NCBI GenBank assembly: GCA_900768045.1
Contig: CAAGBL010000044.1
Span: forward strand, 1-60,811
Direction: 5' to 3'
From: an uncultured Alistipes sp.
GTDB lineage: Bacteria > Bacteroidota > Bacteroidia > Bacteroidales > Rikenellaceae
Length of the DNA stretch: 60,811 bases
Shown: piece by piece, positions 1 to 7,399 of the stretch
How the letters are laid out: each line of letters begins with the position of its first letter
Numbering within the stretch: position 1 is the stretch's first letter
Translations under genes and position numbers: made by a program
Notes under the pieces: model-generated
Seen by the model: only the letters and a program-made list of their open reading frames with translations
What the model was told of the DNA's origin: nothing
Databases searched by the model: none

Positions 1-165
1 TATCTTACAAAGTCGGCTAATGGATACATCAAGAAGGTGGACAACCTTGAATCAATCTCACCTAACGACATCAAGACGATGAATGTCTTCAAGGGCGAGC
101 AGGGCGAGCAGTTCAAGAAATATGGCAACACATCCAATGGCGTAATTCTCATTGAATTGAAGTAG
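1..165 (+). CDS. C-terminal end of a plug-domain protein (partial)
   Basis: Only the last 54 codons are in the window; the start lies upstream. The tail reads as a TonB-plug-like fold: a segment resembling SISPNDIKTMNVFKG, then a terminal YGNTSNGVILIELK. This matches the usual plug pattern in which a predicted position is followed by a NGVILI strand. In Bacteroidetes this domain occurs in TonB-dependent receptors, but when it forms the C-terminus of the protein it is more typical of BlaR1-like M56 peptidases and other small carriers. The parent family cannot be settled from this fragment. A hairpin terminator follows at 191-226. Confidence 0.6.
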   Translation, partial: YLTKSANGYIKKVDNLESISPNDIKTMNVFKGEQGEQFKKYGNTSNGVILIELK

Positions 166-190
166 TTATTCTTTAATGTCACTATATGCC

Positions 191-226
191 AATGGCGACT
201 GCTCAATACACCGAGTAGTCGCCATT
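191..226 (+). terminator. Terminator hairpin, repeat family copy 1
   Basis: AATGGCGACTGCTC pairs with GAGTAGTCGCCATT around an 8-nt loop, with one G-T wobble, followed by ATTTTTA. All 36 bases are identical to the hairpin at 1119-1154, and the stem is related to the one at 2409-2441. Confidence 0.75.
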
Positions 227-282
227 ATTTTTACATATTATAAAAAAATCTCATTTTTGTTTGCAGATTCAAAAAGTAGTAG

Positions 283-290
283 TATATTTG
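283..290 (+). promoter_or_regulatory. -7 promoter element for the PadR gene
   Basis: TATATTTG fits the Bacteroidetes TAnnTTTG -7 box. A TTTG at 260-263 lies 19 nt upstream, the usual -33 spacing. The start codon is about 40 nt downstream. Confidence 0.7.
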
Positions 291-330
291 CACTATACAA
301 GTTGTTTAATACATAAAGAATACTACAAGT

Positions 331-693
331 ATGGAGAACGATGTAATGATAACTGAACTGCTAAATGCGTGGGAAGAGACCTACAAAAAGGGGCAACTAA
401 CCTTCTGGGTATTTCTATCTCTAAAAGAGAGCAATAAATGCGTAGAAGAGATAAAAGAGTTTGTTGAGAAGATGTCGGAGGGTTCGATGTCTTGCGAAGA
501 GCAAAGCCTGTATAGAAATTTGCGAAAGTTCCTTAACCTAGGAATAGTCGCATACGATAGTAAGCGTGTCAGCAAGGGCCCTGATAGAAAATACTACTAT
601 CTAACAGAGCTTGGTGAGGAGTTGTTTCAGCACTTCGTTGAACGAAACATCAAGATATTTACAAAAGAATCCATTATAAACCTTTTAAATTAG
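331..693 (+). CDS. PadR-like winged-helix transcriptional regulator
   Basis: A 120-residue protein with a PadR-type arrangement. An N-terminal helical region is followed near residues 30-50 by helices of a winged helix. The recognition segment SLYRNLRKFLNLGIV and the wing KGPDRKYYYLTELGEEL lie near residues 60-97. PadR family members bind DNA as dimers and usually repress a neighbouring transporter or membrane protein gene. The next gene starts 6 nt after the stop, so the two are probably cotranscribed and the regulator may control its own operon. Codon use is AT-rich (many AAA, ATA, AGA) compared with genes from 2.4 kb onward, which suggests an acquired pair. The inducer is unknown. Confidence 0.72.
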   Translation: MENDVMITELLNAWEETYKKGQLTFWVFLSLKESNKCVEEIKEFVEKMSEGSMSCEEQSLYRNLRKFLNLGIVAYDSKRVSKGPDRKYYYLTELGEELFQHFVERNIKIFTKESIINLLN

Positions 694-699
694 TAAGTT

Positions 700-1113
700 A
701 TGAAAGCATTGACAATCAGATTGGGACAGTTTGCAATTTGCGCATTAGTTTTGACCGTGTTATTCCGATATGCTCTAAACTTATGCATCGAGGCGAACAA
801 TGTTATTGGAACAACTACCTGCTCCATTGTGTATGGAGGTTTAATGTTTCTTATCGGTTGGTATTTCGGAACGAAGGATGCCAAGGAGAATGAGGTGCAC
901 GACATCGGTTTCAGATACCATTTAGTGACTTATATTTTATGTATTGGTATTGGATACGGCGTTCATTATTTGGGATGGAATGCAGAGAGCCTGCGAGCAA
1001 TGACCATTACCGCAATCTCATGGGGAATAGGTCTTCTTGTTCATTTTATCTTCTATCTTATTGAACAACGCAAGACAATAAAAGGATACGCCAAGGACGA
1101 GATCTTCCAATAA
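700..1113 (+). CDS. Small integral membrane protein, partner of PadR gene
   Basis: A 137-residue protein with four predicted membrane helices, roughly residues 8-28, 38-55, 72-92 and 101-122, and a charged C-terminal tail. I do not recognise the family. It begins 6 nt after the PadR-like gene and ends just before a terminator, so it forms a two-gene unit with it. By analogy with other PadR units it may be the regulated target, such as a membrane stress or efflux accessory protein, but no catalytic or transport motif is visible. Its AT-rich codon use matches its partner. Confidence 0.65.
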   Translation: MKALTIRLGQFAICALVLTVLFRYALNLCIEANNVIGTTTCSIVYGGLMFLIGWYFGTKDAKENEVHDIGFRYHLVTYILCIGIGYGVHYLGWNAESLRAMTITAISWGIGLLVHFIFYLIEQRKTIKGYAKDEIFQ

Positions 1114-1118
1114 ATGAC

Positions 1119-1154
1119 AATGGCGACTGCTCAATACACCGAGTAGTCGCCATT
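1119..1154 (+). terminator. Terminator hairpin, repeat family copy 2
   Basis: The same 36 bases as 191-226 lie 5 nt after the stop of the membrane protein gene. The T-run after it is weaker (GGTTTAT). Confidence 0.65.
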
Positions 1155-1301
1155 GGTTTATACTATCTCTAATCCCAAGATGGATGTACTGGATATGGAC
1201 TCATTCTCGTAAATGATAGTATTTAACGATGTGCTATATTGCTACTTTATTTTAGATTTCAAAAGTTATTTGGTACCCGCAAACAGCAGAGTCCCATAAA
1301 T

Positions 1302-1330
1302 TTCTCGAACATAGAGACAATAGTTCGGAA
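1302..1330. promoter_or_regulatory. Possible operator upstream of the GHKL gene
   Basis: An imperfect inverted repeat, TTCTCGAAC then GTTCGGAA with a 12-nt spacer, ends 9 nt before the -7 box at 1340-1347. It therefore covers the -33 region. A repressor or activator site is an inference. Confidence 0.35.
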
Positions 1331-1339
1331 TAATTTATG

Positions 1340-1347
1340 TATCTTTG
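1340..1347 (+). promoter_or_regulatory. -7 promoter element for the GHKL/DUF4325 pair
   Basis: TATCTTTG overlaps the in-frame ATG at 1337. Translation from 1337 is therefore unlikely and the ATG at 1376 is favoured. No clear -33 TTTG is seen. Confidence 0.65.
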
Positions 1348-1375
1348 CATCATTATTGATTGTAACACAATTTAT

Positions 1376-2029
1376 ATGAACCTTTCAACACTCATAAAGA
1401 ACTATTTCGCATCGAAGGGCGATGATGTGACGATTGATGTCTTTGACGAAAAGAACATCTACGATGTCTATCAGCGTGTTGTTGGTGTTTTGACCCAGCA
1501 TATAGAGATAGAGACGACCGTCCTGCAAGCGATGAGTTATTGTTTTTATGAGATTTTGGACAATGTCCTCACTCATTCCGGCAAGGAGTTGGGAACGGTT
1601 ATTACGCATTACGATGCGGCAAATCATATTTTAAGTTTCTTGGTGGCTGATGACGGCATCGGAGTTCGAGCATCACTGACCGAGAACAAAGAGTATGCAG
1701 AAGTCACCGAGGTTGAGGCACTGAAGATGTGTATCAAGGATGCAATCACCGATGGTAAGGGTATGGGATTTGGACTCTATTCAACTTCATTACTTGCTCG
1801 CGATGCCGGTTTGAGATTTGAGGTCCGCTCTGGCAACAACACTTTGTTGGTGCAAAATGGTGTTGAATCTACTACCGAGAGCGACTTTTGGCAGGGCACG
1901 ATAGTATATCTGCAACTGCATACAAATAGAGAAATTGACCCTGCGGAAGTTGTAGCAAACCGCACAAATGTGGCAGGTCAATATAATGATACATTCCTAA
2001 CTGATAACGAATTAGAGGAATTATGGTAA
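1376..2029 (+). CDS. GHKL-type ATPase paired with a STAS-like protein
   Basis: A 217-residue soluble protein with the Bergerat ATP-binding fold of histidine kinases and anti-sigma kinases. The N box is EILDNVLTHSG (near residue 59), the G1 box is VADDGIGV (near 90), and the glycine lid is GKGMGFGLYS (near 129). There is no phosphoacceptor-His domain, sensor or membrane segment, so it is not an ordinary sensor kinase. It resembles a stand-alone SpoIIAB/RsbW-type or MutL-like ATPase module. The start at 1376 is chosen because the longer reading frame begins inside the promoter. The stop overlaps the next start (ATGGTAA), so the two proteins are translationally coupled. Confidence 0.75.
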   Translation: MNLSTLIKNYFASKGDDVTIDVFDEKNIYDVYQRVVGVLTQHIEIETTVLQAMSYCFYEILDNVLTHSGKELGTVITHYDAANHILSFLVADDGIGVRASLTENKEYAEVTEVEALKMCIKDAITDGKGMGFGLYSTSLLARDAGLRFEVRSGNNTLLVQNGVESTTESDFWQGTIVYLQLHTNREIDPAEVVANRTNVAGQYNDTFLTDNELEELW

Positions 2030-2316
2030 CATTTAGTTTTAGAGAATACGGCGAGAATTTGGGTACACGCCCATTGGGTAAGCGTGTGCGTGAGCAGCTG
2101 CTTCCACTTATCGAACAAAATAGTTGCGTTGTGCTCGACTTTACGGGCGTAAATGTGGTTAGCAATTCGTTTGCCGATGAGTGTATTGCCAAACTATTGC
2201 TCGAAATGCCTTTGGCTGAGTTGAGAAGCCGCACCACATTCAAGGGACTTAATCCTATTGCTAACGATAGTGTGCTGACTGCACTTCGCCGCAGACATTT
2301 GACCATCAAGAATTAA
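2023..2316 (+). CDS. STAS-like DUF4325 protein
   Basis: A 97-residue protein matching the STAS-like DUF4325 pattern. The N-terminal ENLGTRPLGKRVREQL is followed by the core strand and helix VVLDFTGVNVVSNSFADE (residues 36-53). This is the position of the phosphorylatable Ser/Thr loop in anti-sigma factor antagonists. Its ATG overlaps the end of the GHKL ATPase gene, which strongly implies that the two act together. An ATPase/kinase acting on a STAS partner is a common switch logic (SpoIIAB-SpoIIAA, RsbW-RsbV), but no sigma factor lies nearby and the target is unknown. A bidirectional terminator follows at 2409. Confidence 0.75.
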   Translation: MVTFSFREYGENLGTRPLGKRVREQLLPLIEQNSCVVLDFTGVNVVSNSFADECIAKLLLEMPLAELRSRTTFKGLNPIANDSVLTALRRRHLTIKN

Positions 2317-2408
2317 ATCCGCATATATCAGGGGATTTACCACCTATTATGTTCTGTTTGCAGTTAGAATTAGACTTTGGTTGTAAAAGACACCTTTTTA
2401 TTAATGCC

Positions 2409-2441
2409 AATGGCGACCGCTTATTAAGAGTGGTCGCCATT
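2409..2441. terminator. Bidirectional terminator, repeat family copy 3
   Basis: AATGGCGACCGC and its complement GTGGTCGCCATT flank a short loop between the converging DUF4325 and catalase genes. T-rich tracts lie on both sides. The stem start AATGGCGAC is shared with the hairpins at 191 and 1119. Confidence 0.75.
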
Positions 2442-2450
2442 GCTTTTATC

Positions 2451-3953
2451 TTACCTCCAATCCCACGATGGGTGGGCGGGATCCTCGGCGGTGAGGGCAT
2501 CGGAGAGCGAAAGCCCGAGGGCTTTGGCAACGCCTTCGCCGTAGGTCGGGTCGGCACGGTGGCAGTTGCGGATATGTCGCTGTTTGATAAATAGTTCCGC
2601 ATCGCCCATTGCCCGTGACGTATTCTCGCAAGTCGCTCGCTGATCCTCCGCCGACATCAGTCGCCACAGCTTGCCCGGCTGTGTATAACAGTCGCTATCC
2701 AACTCTCGCTCGTCGTAGTTATAGACTTCACCATTCACAGCCAAAGGCGGCTCTTTGAGGTGTGGTTGGTCTTTCCACTCGCCATAGCTATTTGGCTCGT
2801 AGCCTATCGTGCGTCCGGCATTATCGTCGGTGCGCATCTGTCCGTCACGATGGTAAGAGTGGAACGGGCAACGAGGACGATTTACGGGTATCAGGTGATG
2901 GTTTACGCCCAAGCGGTAGCGTTGCGCATCGCCATACGAAAACAAGCGTCCTTGCAACATCTTATCGGGCGAGAAGCCAATGCCGTCTATTACATTCATC
3001 GGGTTAAATGCTGCCTGCTCGACCTCGGCAAAGAAGTTTTCGGGGTTGCGGTTAAGCTCCAAGATACCCACATCGTGCAGCGGAAAATCGCCGTGATACC
3101 ACACCTTTGTAAGGTCGAACGGATTGATATGATACTCCTTTGCCTGCTCCTCAGTCATCAGCTGCACCTGCATCTGCCAACGAGGATAGTCGCCACGCTC
3201 AATCGCCTCAAACAAATCGCGCTGATGCGACTCTCTGTCCTTTGCAATCACAGCCTCCGCCTCTGCATCGGTCATATTCTTGATGCCCTGCAAGGTGCGC
3301 AGGTGAAACTTCACCCAAGTGCGGCGGTTGTCGGCATTGATGAAACTATATGTGTGACTACCAAAGCCGTGCATATGGCGGAACGAGGCAGGGATACCTC
3401 GTGGCGACATCGTAATAGTCACCTGATGCAGTGCCTCGGGGAGCAGTGTCCAGAAGTCCCAATTGCTGTTTGCCGAGCGCATACCGGTACGAGGGTCACG
3501 CTTGATGGCGTGGTTGAGGTCGGGGAATTTCAGCGGGTCACGCAGGAAGAAAACGGGCGTATTGTTGCCCACCAAATCCCAGTTGCCGGTGTCGGTGTAA
3601 AACTTCATCGCAAAGCCACGAATATCGCGCTCGGCATCGGCAGCACCACGCTCACCAGCCACGGTCGAAAAGCGCACAAAGCACTCGGTTTTCTTGCCCA
3701 CCTGAGAGAATATCGAAGCACGGGTGTATTCGGTAATGTCGTGCGTAACGGTGAATGTACCATAGGCTCCCGAACCCTTGGCGTGCATACGACGCTCGGG
3801 GATTACCTCTCGGTCAAAGTGGGCTAACTTTTCGGTTAGCCACGGGTCTTGCAGCGTTACAGGACCTCGCACGCCTGCAGTTTGTGTGTTCTGATTGTCA
3901 GCAATGGGGCGACCATTCTCGGCTGTTAGATGTTTTTTATCGTTCTGTTTCAT
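2451..3953 (-). CDS. katA: Haem catalase
   Basis: A 500-residue monofunctional catalase of the small-subunit clade that breaks down hydrogen peroxide in the cytoplasm. The distal haem pocket is visible: His57 in IPERRMHAKGSGAYG, and Asn130/131 in WDLVGNNTPVFFLRD. The proximal Tyr is in RLFSYGDAQRYRLG near residue 340. The N-terminus has the usual catalase opening with GPVTLQDPWL near residues 30-39. Length and all signature segments are intact. No TAnnTTTG box is evident upstream on this strand. A small reading frame ending at 3950 overlaps the start by 4 nt. With rubrerythrin at 10149 and Feo at 4511 this is an iron and peroxide-defence neighbourhood. Bacteroidales need exogenous haem for this enzyme. 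Confidence 0.97.
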   Translation of the reverse strand: MKQNDKKHLTAENGRPIADNQNTQTAGVRGPVTLQDPWLTEKLAHFDREVIPERRMHAKGSGAYGTFTVTHDITEYTRASIFSQVGKKTECFVRFSTVAGERGAADAERDIRGFAMKFYTDTGNWDLVGNNTPVFFLRDPLKFPDLNHAIKRDPRTGMRSANSNWDFWTLLPEALHQVTITMSPRGIPASFRHMHGFGSHTYSFINADNRRTWVKFHLRTLQGIKNMTDAEAEAVIAKDRESHQRDLFEAIERGDYPRWQMQVQLMTEEQAKEYHINPFDLTKVWYHGDFPLHDVGILELNRNPENFFAEVEQAAFNPMNVIDGIGFSPDKMLQGRLFSYGDAQRYRLGVNHHLIPVNRPRCPFHSYHRDGQMRTDDNAGRTIGYEPNSYGEWKDQPHLKEPPLAVNGEVYNYDERELDSDCYTQPGKLWRLMSAEDQRATCENTSRAMGDAELFIKQRHIRNCHRADPTYGEGVAKALGLSLSDALTAEDPAHPSWDWR

Positions 3954-4276
3954 AGTGGAAATTTATAAGTATCTATCATTATATTCCCAAAATTGTGCCA
4001 CACCATTTTATAGACAATGGCCTGGGATTGTGTCCAGTCGGGTTTGTAATCGATTATCGCCTTAAGAGTAGAAGGTGCCATGGGAAACGGTTTGAAGATG
4101 GACTGGGAATGGAAGATTTTGGCATTTGCTGATATGAGCAGGAGTTGTGTTATTGTTAGCAAACTGCTTGTAGGTCGATTTGCTGAAAACAACAATGAGT
4201 ATAATAATATATACTTATCAGCGGCCAGCTGCTCATACTTTGCAATAATGGCTTTAATTGCCTTGTAAAATTTCAT
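3950..4276 (-). CDS. Doubtful small ORF upstream of katA
   Basis: An open frame of 108 codons starting at an ATG (4276) whose stop overlaps the katA ATG as ATGA. The product has a basic N-terminus, a hydrophobic stretch near residues 25-50 and no motif I recognise. The overlap would allow translational coupling with katA. Against it, codon choice is not like the neighbours, no homologous family comes to mind, and no promoter box is seen upstream. It may equally be a long katA leader. Confidence 0.22.
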   Translation of the reverse strand: MKFYKAIKAIIAKYEQLAADKYILLYSLLFSANRPTSSLLTITQLLLISANAKIFHSQSIFKPFPMAPSTLKAIIDYKPDWTQSQAIVYKMVWHNFGNIMIDTYKFPL

Positions 4277-4364
4277 AATCAAATCTCCGTATTCCTATAT
4301 TGAAATAAAAATCCCAGCAACATTCGATAGCGTTGCTGGGACAAAATCACAAAGTATATTACCT
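3954..4364. other. Intergenic region upstream of katA
   Basis: About 400 nt between katA and the small Feo-associated gene, both on the minus strand. It holds the doubtful frame at 3950-4276 and the terminator at 4312-4341. Nothing else was recognised, including no clear katA promoter. Confidence 0.5.
4312..4341 (-). terminator. Terminator of the feo operon
   Basis: CCCAGCAAC pairs perfectly with GTTGCTGGG around a 10-nt loop. Read on the minus strand it is followed by TTTTTATTT. It lies 23 nt past the stop of the small Cys-rich gene. Confidence 0.85.
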
Positions 4365-4514
4365 CTACCTCACTCGTCGGTGGTCGCACTCCTTGGTGCA
4401 ACCGTCACATGCTGTTGTACCTCGACACTTAAAGAAGCGCCATACTCGAACCACAAGAAGCGCAGAGACCACAACGGCAACTGCCAACACCGTCCAATCT
4501 TGCCACGTCATCAT
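4365..4514 (-). CDS. FeoB-associated Cys-rich membrane protein
   Basis: A 49-residue protein with one N-terminal membrane helix (WTVLAVAVVVSALLVVRVW) and a short Cys-rich cytoplasmic tail, CRGTTACDGCTKEC. This is the layout of the small FeoB-associated proteins found after feoB in Bacteroidetes and Firmicutes, which may play a FeoC/FeoD-like role. The start is taken at the ATG (4514) that overlaps the feoB stop as ATGA, giving coupled translation; the next codon is also ATG. A longer frame extends upstream inside feoB but is not needed. The cysteines could bind iron or a cluster, which is inference. Confidence 0.72.
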   Translation of the reverse strand: MMTWQDWTVLAVAVVVSALLVVRVWRFFKCRGTTACDGCTKECDHRRVR

Positions 4515-6877
4515 AGCAACAATCCAGTTAGATGGTAAGCAGCCCACGCCAAAAGCCATGCCACAGCGGTATTATACAGTGCTGAGCCTATAGCCCACCT
4601 CCAGTTAAGCTCCGAGCTGATGGCTATGATTGTAGCAAGGCACGGCAGATAGAGAAGTGTGAAGATGAGGAATGCCACAGCCGAGGGTACCGACATGCTC
4701 TTTGAGATACGCTCCTTGATGCCTGGCGACAGCTCCTCGCCACTATCTACTTCGGCATCGTCGGGGTGGGCATATAGCACATTCATAGTGCTCACAACAA
4801 TCTCCTTAGCTGGTATTCCCGACAATATCGCCACCGATGCTTGCCAGCCAAAGCCCATAGGGCGGAACACTGGCTCGCAGACCTGACCAATCTTGCCCAT
4901 ATACGACATCTCGTAGGTATAGCGCTCAGTCTCGGGCGTGCTCTGCTCGGGGCGTGGGTAGTAGCTTAAGAGCCACACGACAATCGAGGCGATGAGTATA
5001 AGGCCACCCATCTTCTTTATATACTGCGTACACTTGCTCCACATGTGGCGCACGGTGGTACGCACGGTAGGCATACGATATGGCGAGAGCTCCATAACAA
5101 ATGGTGCCTCCTGCTCTCGGAACATAAACCTACGCATAAGGCGCGCTGAGGCTACTGCAAGGAGCATACCCAACACATAGAGCAGGAATAGCGTAGTGCC
5201 AGCATGCTCGGGGAAGAATGTGCCTACAATCATCATATATATAGGTAGGCGGGCGCTGCACGACATAAATGGCACAACCATAATGGTTATAAGACGTGAG
5301 GTGCGGCACTCGATAGTGCGGCATGCCATGATTGCGGGTACGTTACAGCCAAAGCCCATGACCATAGGTATAAACGACTTACCATGAACGCCCATACGGT
5401 GCATAATCTTATCCATGATAAAGGCGGCACGTGCCAAATATCCCGAATCCTCGAGGAAGGAGATAAACAGGTACAATATCATGATATTGGGCAGGAAGAT
5501 AAGCACGCTACCTACGCCACTGATAACGCCATCAGTAAGCATATCACGCAGCGCTCCCGCCTCCATCATGCCATGCACCTTGCCATAGAGCCAATTAACG
5601 CCCATATCAATCCAATCTTGTGGATATGCGCCAAGCGTGAAGGTGCAATAGAACATAAACCACATGATGGCAAAGAATATTGGATAGCCCCACACACGGT
5701 GTGTTACAATCTCGTCGAGCCTGTCGCTAAGGGTATTACGCTTGCGCTCCTCGGCAGAATAGGTCTCCTTCAACGCTCCCGACACAAAGCCGTACTTACG
5801 CTCGGCAATGGCCGTCTCGATATCTACATCTAAGCCCTCCTCAATATCGTGGCGTGCACGCTCGGCCATACTCTTCCATCGCTCGAAATGGGGCAACGGA
5901 CTAAGCATACTCTCCACATCGCTGTCACCCTCAATGAGCTTAAGAGCAAAATATCGTGGTGGGAAGTGGGCTGGAAGCTCCTCACGATGCTCACGCATAT
6001 CGGCATTTAGCTCCTCGAGATTCTCCTCGATAACCTGACCAAGGCCGATATGTATATGTCGCTCGCCCACGAGTCTATTCTCGTGCAGGGCGATAATCGT
6101 GTCTAACAGCTCGTCGACACCTCGGCGTGTAGTTGCAACAACTGGCACCATAGGCACACCAATCATCTTGGCTAAGGCCTCATGGTCGAACTTAGCGCCA
6201 CTCGCCTCAAGCTCGTCGTACATATTCAGTGCAATGACCATCTTAGGGTTGATGTCGATAAGCTCTGTGGTGAGGTAAAGGTTACGCTCGAGGTTTGAGG
6301 CAACAACGGTGTTGATGATAATATCTGGAGTATTCTCTATAATATGTCGGCGCACATACTTCTCCTCGGGCGAATATGCCGAGAGGGCGTATGTTCCTGG
6401 GAGGTCGGTAATCTCTATATTATAGCCCTTATAGCTGAGCTTACCACGCTTTGCATCTACCGTAACACCGCTATAATTACCTACATGCTCGCTACGGCCA
6501 CAGAGCGTATTGAACAGCGACGTCTTGCCAGCATTGGGATTACCCACAAGACCTACGGATATAGTATGATGCTGAGAACTTAGCGCACGATTCATAATAT
6601 CGGCCTCACTCACTGCAAGCTCCTCGCTCTCTGCAGTAAGACGCTCAGCCTCCTCGAGTGTCATTACCTCGATCATCTCGGCCTCCTTACGGCGCAACGA
6701 GATGTCGTAGCCCATGATATGGTACTCAATAGGATCTTTAAGTGGCGCATCGAGCACTACACTAACGCTCTGGCCACGCACAAATCCCATCTCAATTATA
6801 CGACGACGAAAACCGCCGTAGCCCAACACCTTGACCACAACAGCCGATTCTCCTGTCTTTAGTTCACTAAGTCGCAT
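4511..6877 (-). CDS. feoB: FeoA-FeoB fusion, ferrous iron transporter
   Basis: A 788-residue GTP-driven Fe(II) uptake protein of the inner membrane. An SH3-like FeoA domain occupies residues 1 to about 75. The FeoB G domain follows: P-loop GNPNAGKTS (112-120), G3 DLPG (158-161) and G4 NMYD (near 219). A helical GDI-like region leads to a C-terminal membrane part with Gate motifs, including GFGCNVPAIMACRT and GIPAKEIVVSTMNVLY. Fusion of FeoA to the N-terminus is common in Bacteroidetes. The gene is followed by its small Cys-rich partner with overlapping codons. Promoter TATCTTTG lies at 6906-6913 on the minus strand, about 30 nt before the start. No Fur-type box was picked out by eye. Confidence 0.96.
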   Translation of the reverse strand: MRLSELKTGESAVVVKVLGYGGFRRRIIEMGFVRGQSVSVVLDAPLKDPIEYHIMGYDISLRRKEAEMIEVMTLEEAERLTAESEELAVSEADIMNRALSSQHHTISVGLVGNPNAGKTSLFNTLCGRSEHVGNYSGVTVDAKRGKLSYKGYNIEITDLPGTYALSAYSPEEKYVRRHIIENTPDIIINTVVASNLERNLYLTTELIDINPKMVIALNMYDELEASGAKFDHEALAKMIGVPMVPVVATTRRGVDELLDTIIALHENRLVGERHIHIGLGQVIEENLEELNADMREHREELPAHFPPRYFALKLIEGDSDVESMLSPLPHFERWKSMAERARHDIEEGLDVDIETAIAERKYGFVSGALKETYSAEERKRNTLSDRLDEIVTHRVWGYPIFFAIMWFMFYCTFTLGAYPQDWIDMGVNWLYGKVHGMMEAGALRDMLTDGVISGVGSVLIFLPNIMILYLFISFLEDSGYLARAAFIMDKIMHRMGVHGKSFIPMVMGFGCNVPAIMACRTIECRTSRLITIMVVPFMSCSARLPIYMMIVGTFFPEHAGTTLFLLYVLGMLLAVASARLMRRFMFREQEAPFVMELSPYRMPTVRTTVRHMWSKCTQYIKKMGGLILIASIVVWLLSYYPRPEQSTPETERYTYEMSYMGKIGQVCEPVFRPMGFGWQASVAILSGIPAKEIVVSTMNVLYAHPDDAEVDSGEELSPGIKERISKSMSVPSAVAFLIFTLLYLPCLATIIAISSELNWRWAIGSALYNTAVAWLLAWAAYHLTGLLL

Positions 6878-6905
6878 AACCTAAACTATTTATATATTAA
6901 TGGCG

Positions 6906-6913
6906 CAAAGATA
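6906..6913 (-). promoter_or_regulatory. -7 promoter element of feoAB
   Basis: TATCTTTG on the minus strand, 28 nt before the feoAB start codon. It is divergent from the promoter at 7098. Confidence 0.75.
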
Positions 6914-7097
6914 CATATTTGAGCGTGTAAATTCAATCCCCACAAATAGGTATTTTACAAAATTTTGATTGTTTATCACTAAAAAAGCGAGTATATAAAA
7001 TGGCTTTTTTCATAAGTAAAAATGTCGATTTATCGGCAAATCACGTATTTATGCGTAAAATAAGGCAAAAAATTTGTTGTTATCTAAAATATTTTTA

Positions 7098-7105
7098 TAT
7101 CTTTG
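7098..7105 (+). promoter_or_regulatory. -7 promoter element of the histone-like gene
   Basis: TATCTTTG with TTTG at 7073-7076, a spacing of 21 nt. The start codon is 31 nt downstream. Confidence 0.8.
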
Positions 7106-7136
7106 CGAAAAGAAAACCTTTTAACATTTTACAAAT

Positions 7137-7313
7137 ATGAAGACTTTAGTAGAAAACATCGCAGCTCAGTATGAGGCATTTGCAACTAACGCAGCTTTGC
7201 AGGCAGAGAAGAACAATAAGGCAGCTGGCACACGTGCACGTAAGGCAGCTTTGGAGCTAACAAAGCTTCTTAAGGAGTTCCGCAAGGTATCTGTTGAGGA
7301 GGCAAAGAAGTAA
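7137..7313 (+). CDS. Histone H1-like DNA-binding protein (58 aa)
   Basis: A short gene of 58 codons that reads MKTLVENIAAQYEAF and continues through KAAGTRARKAALELTKLL to EFRKVSVEEAKK. The Ala/Lys/Arg-rich helical composition and the AAGTRARKA core match the small histone-H1-like (Hc1-type) proteins common in Bacteroidetes, which are thought to bind DNA in the nucleoid. Strong support comes from a well-spaced promoter (7073-7105), a clean ATG and a terminator hairpin at 7356. Its codon use is that of a highly expressed gene (GCA, GCT, AAG, CGT). Its exact role in this organism is unknown. Confidence 0.82.
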   Translation: MKTLVENIAAQYEAFATNAALQAEKNNKAAGTRARKAALELTKLLKEFRKVSVEEAKK

Positions 7314-7355
7314 TCATTTGCTGCAATAAAGAGGAGGTATTAGGCCTCTCGATAT

Positions 7356-7399
7356 TTAGGCTGAATGGGACGTATGAAGATACGCTCTATTCAGCCTAA
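7356..7399 (+). terminator. Hairpin after the histone-like gene
   Basis: TTAGGCTGAAT pairs perfectly with ATTCAGCCTAA around a 22-nt loop. The following sequence is TTGTTTACTTG rather than a pure T-run, so termination is likely but not certain. Confidence 0.65.

Noticed and set aside
1337..1375. Longer N-terminus for the GHKL ATPase
   Set aside because: The ATG at 1337 overlaps the TATCTTTG promoter box, so the ATG at 1376 is preferred.
2760..3827. 355-codon plus-strand frame antisense to catalase
   Set aside because: It lies entirely within katA, whose protein is clearly recognised; the antisense product has no motif and no promoter.
4080..4268. 62-codon plus-strand frame upstream of katA
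   Set aside because: No promoter, no recognisable family, and opposite to the only frame with a coupling overlap.
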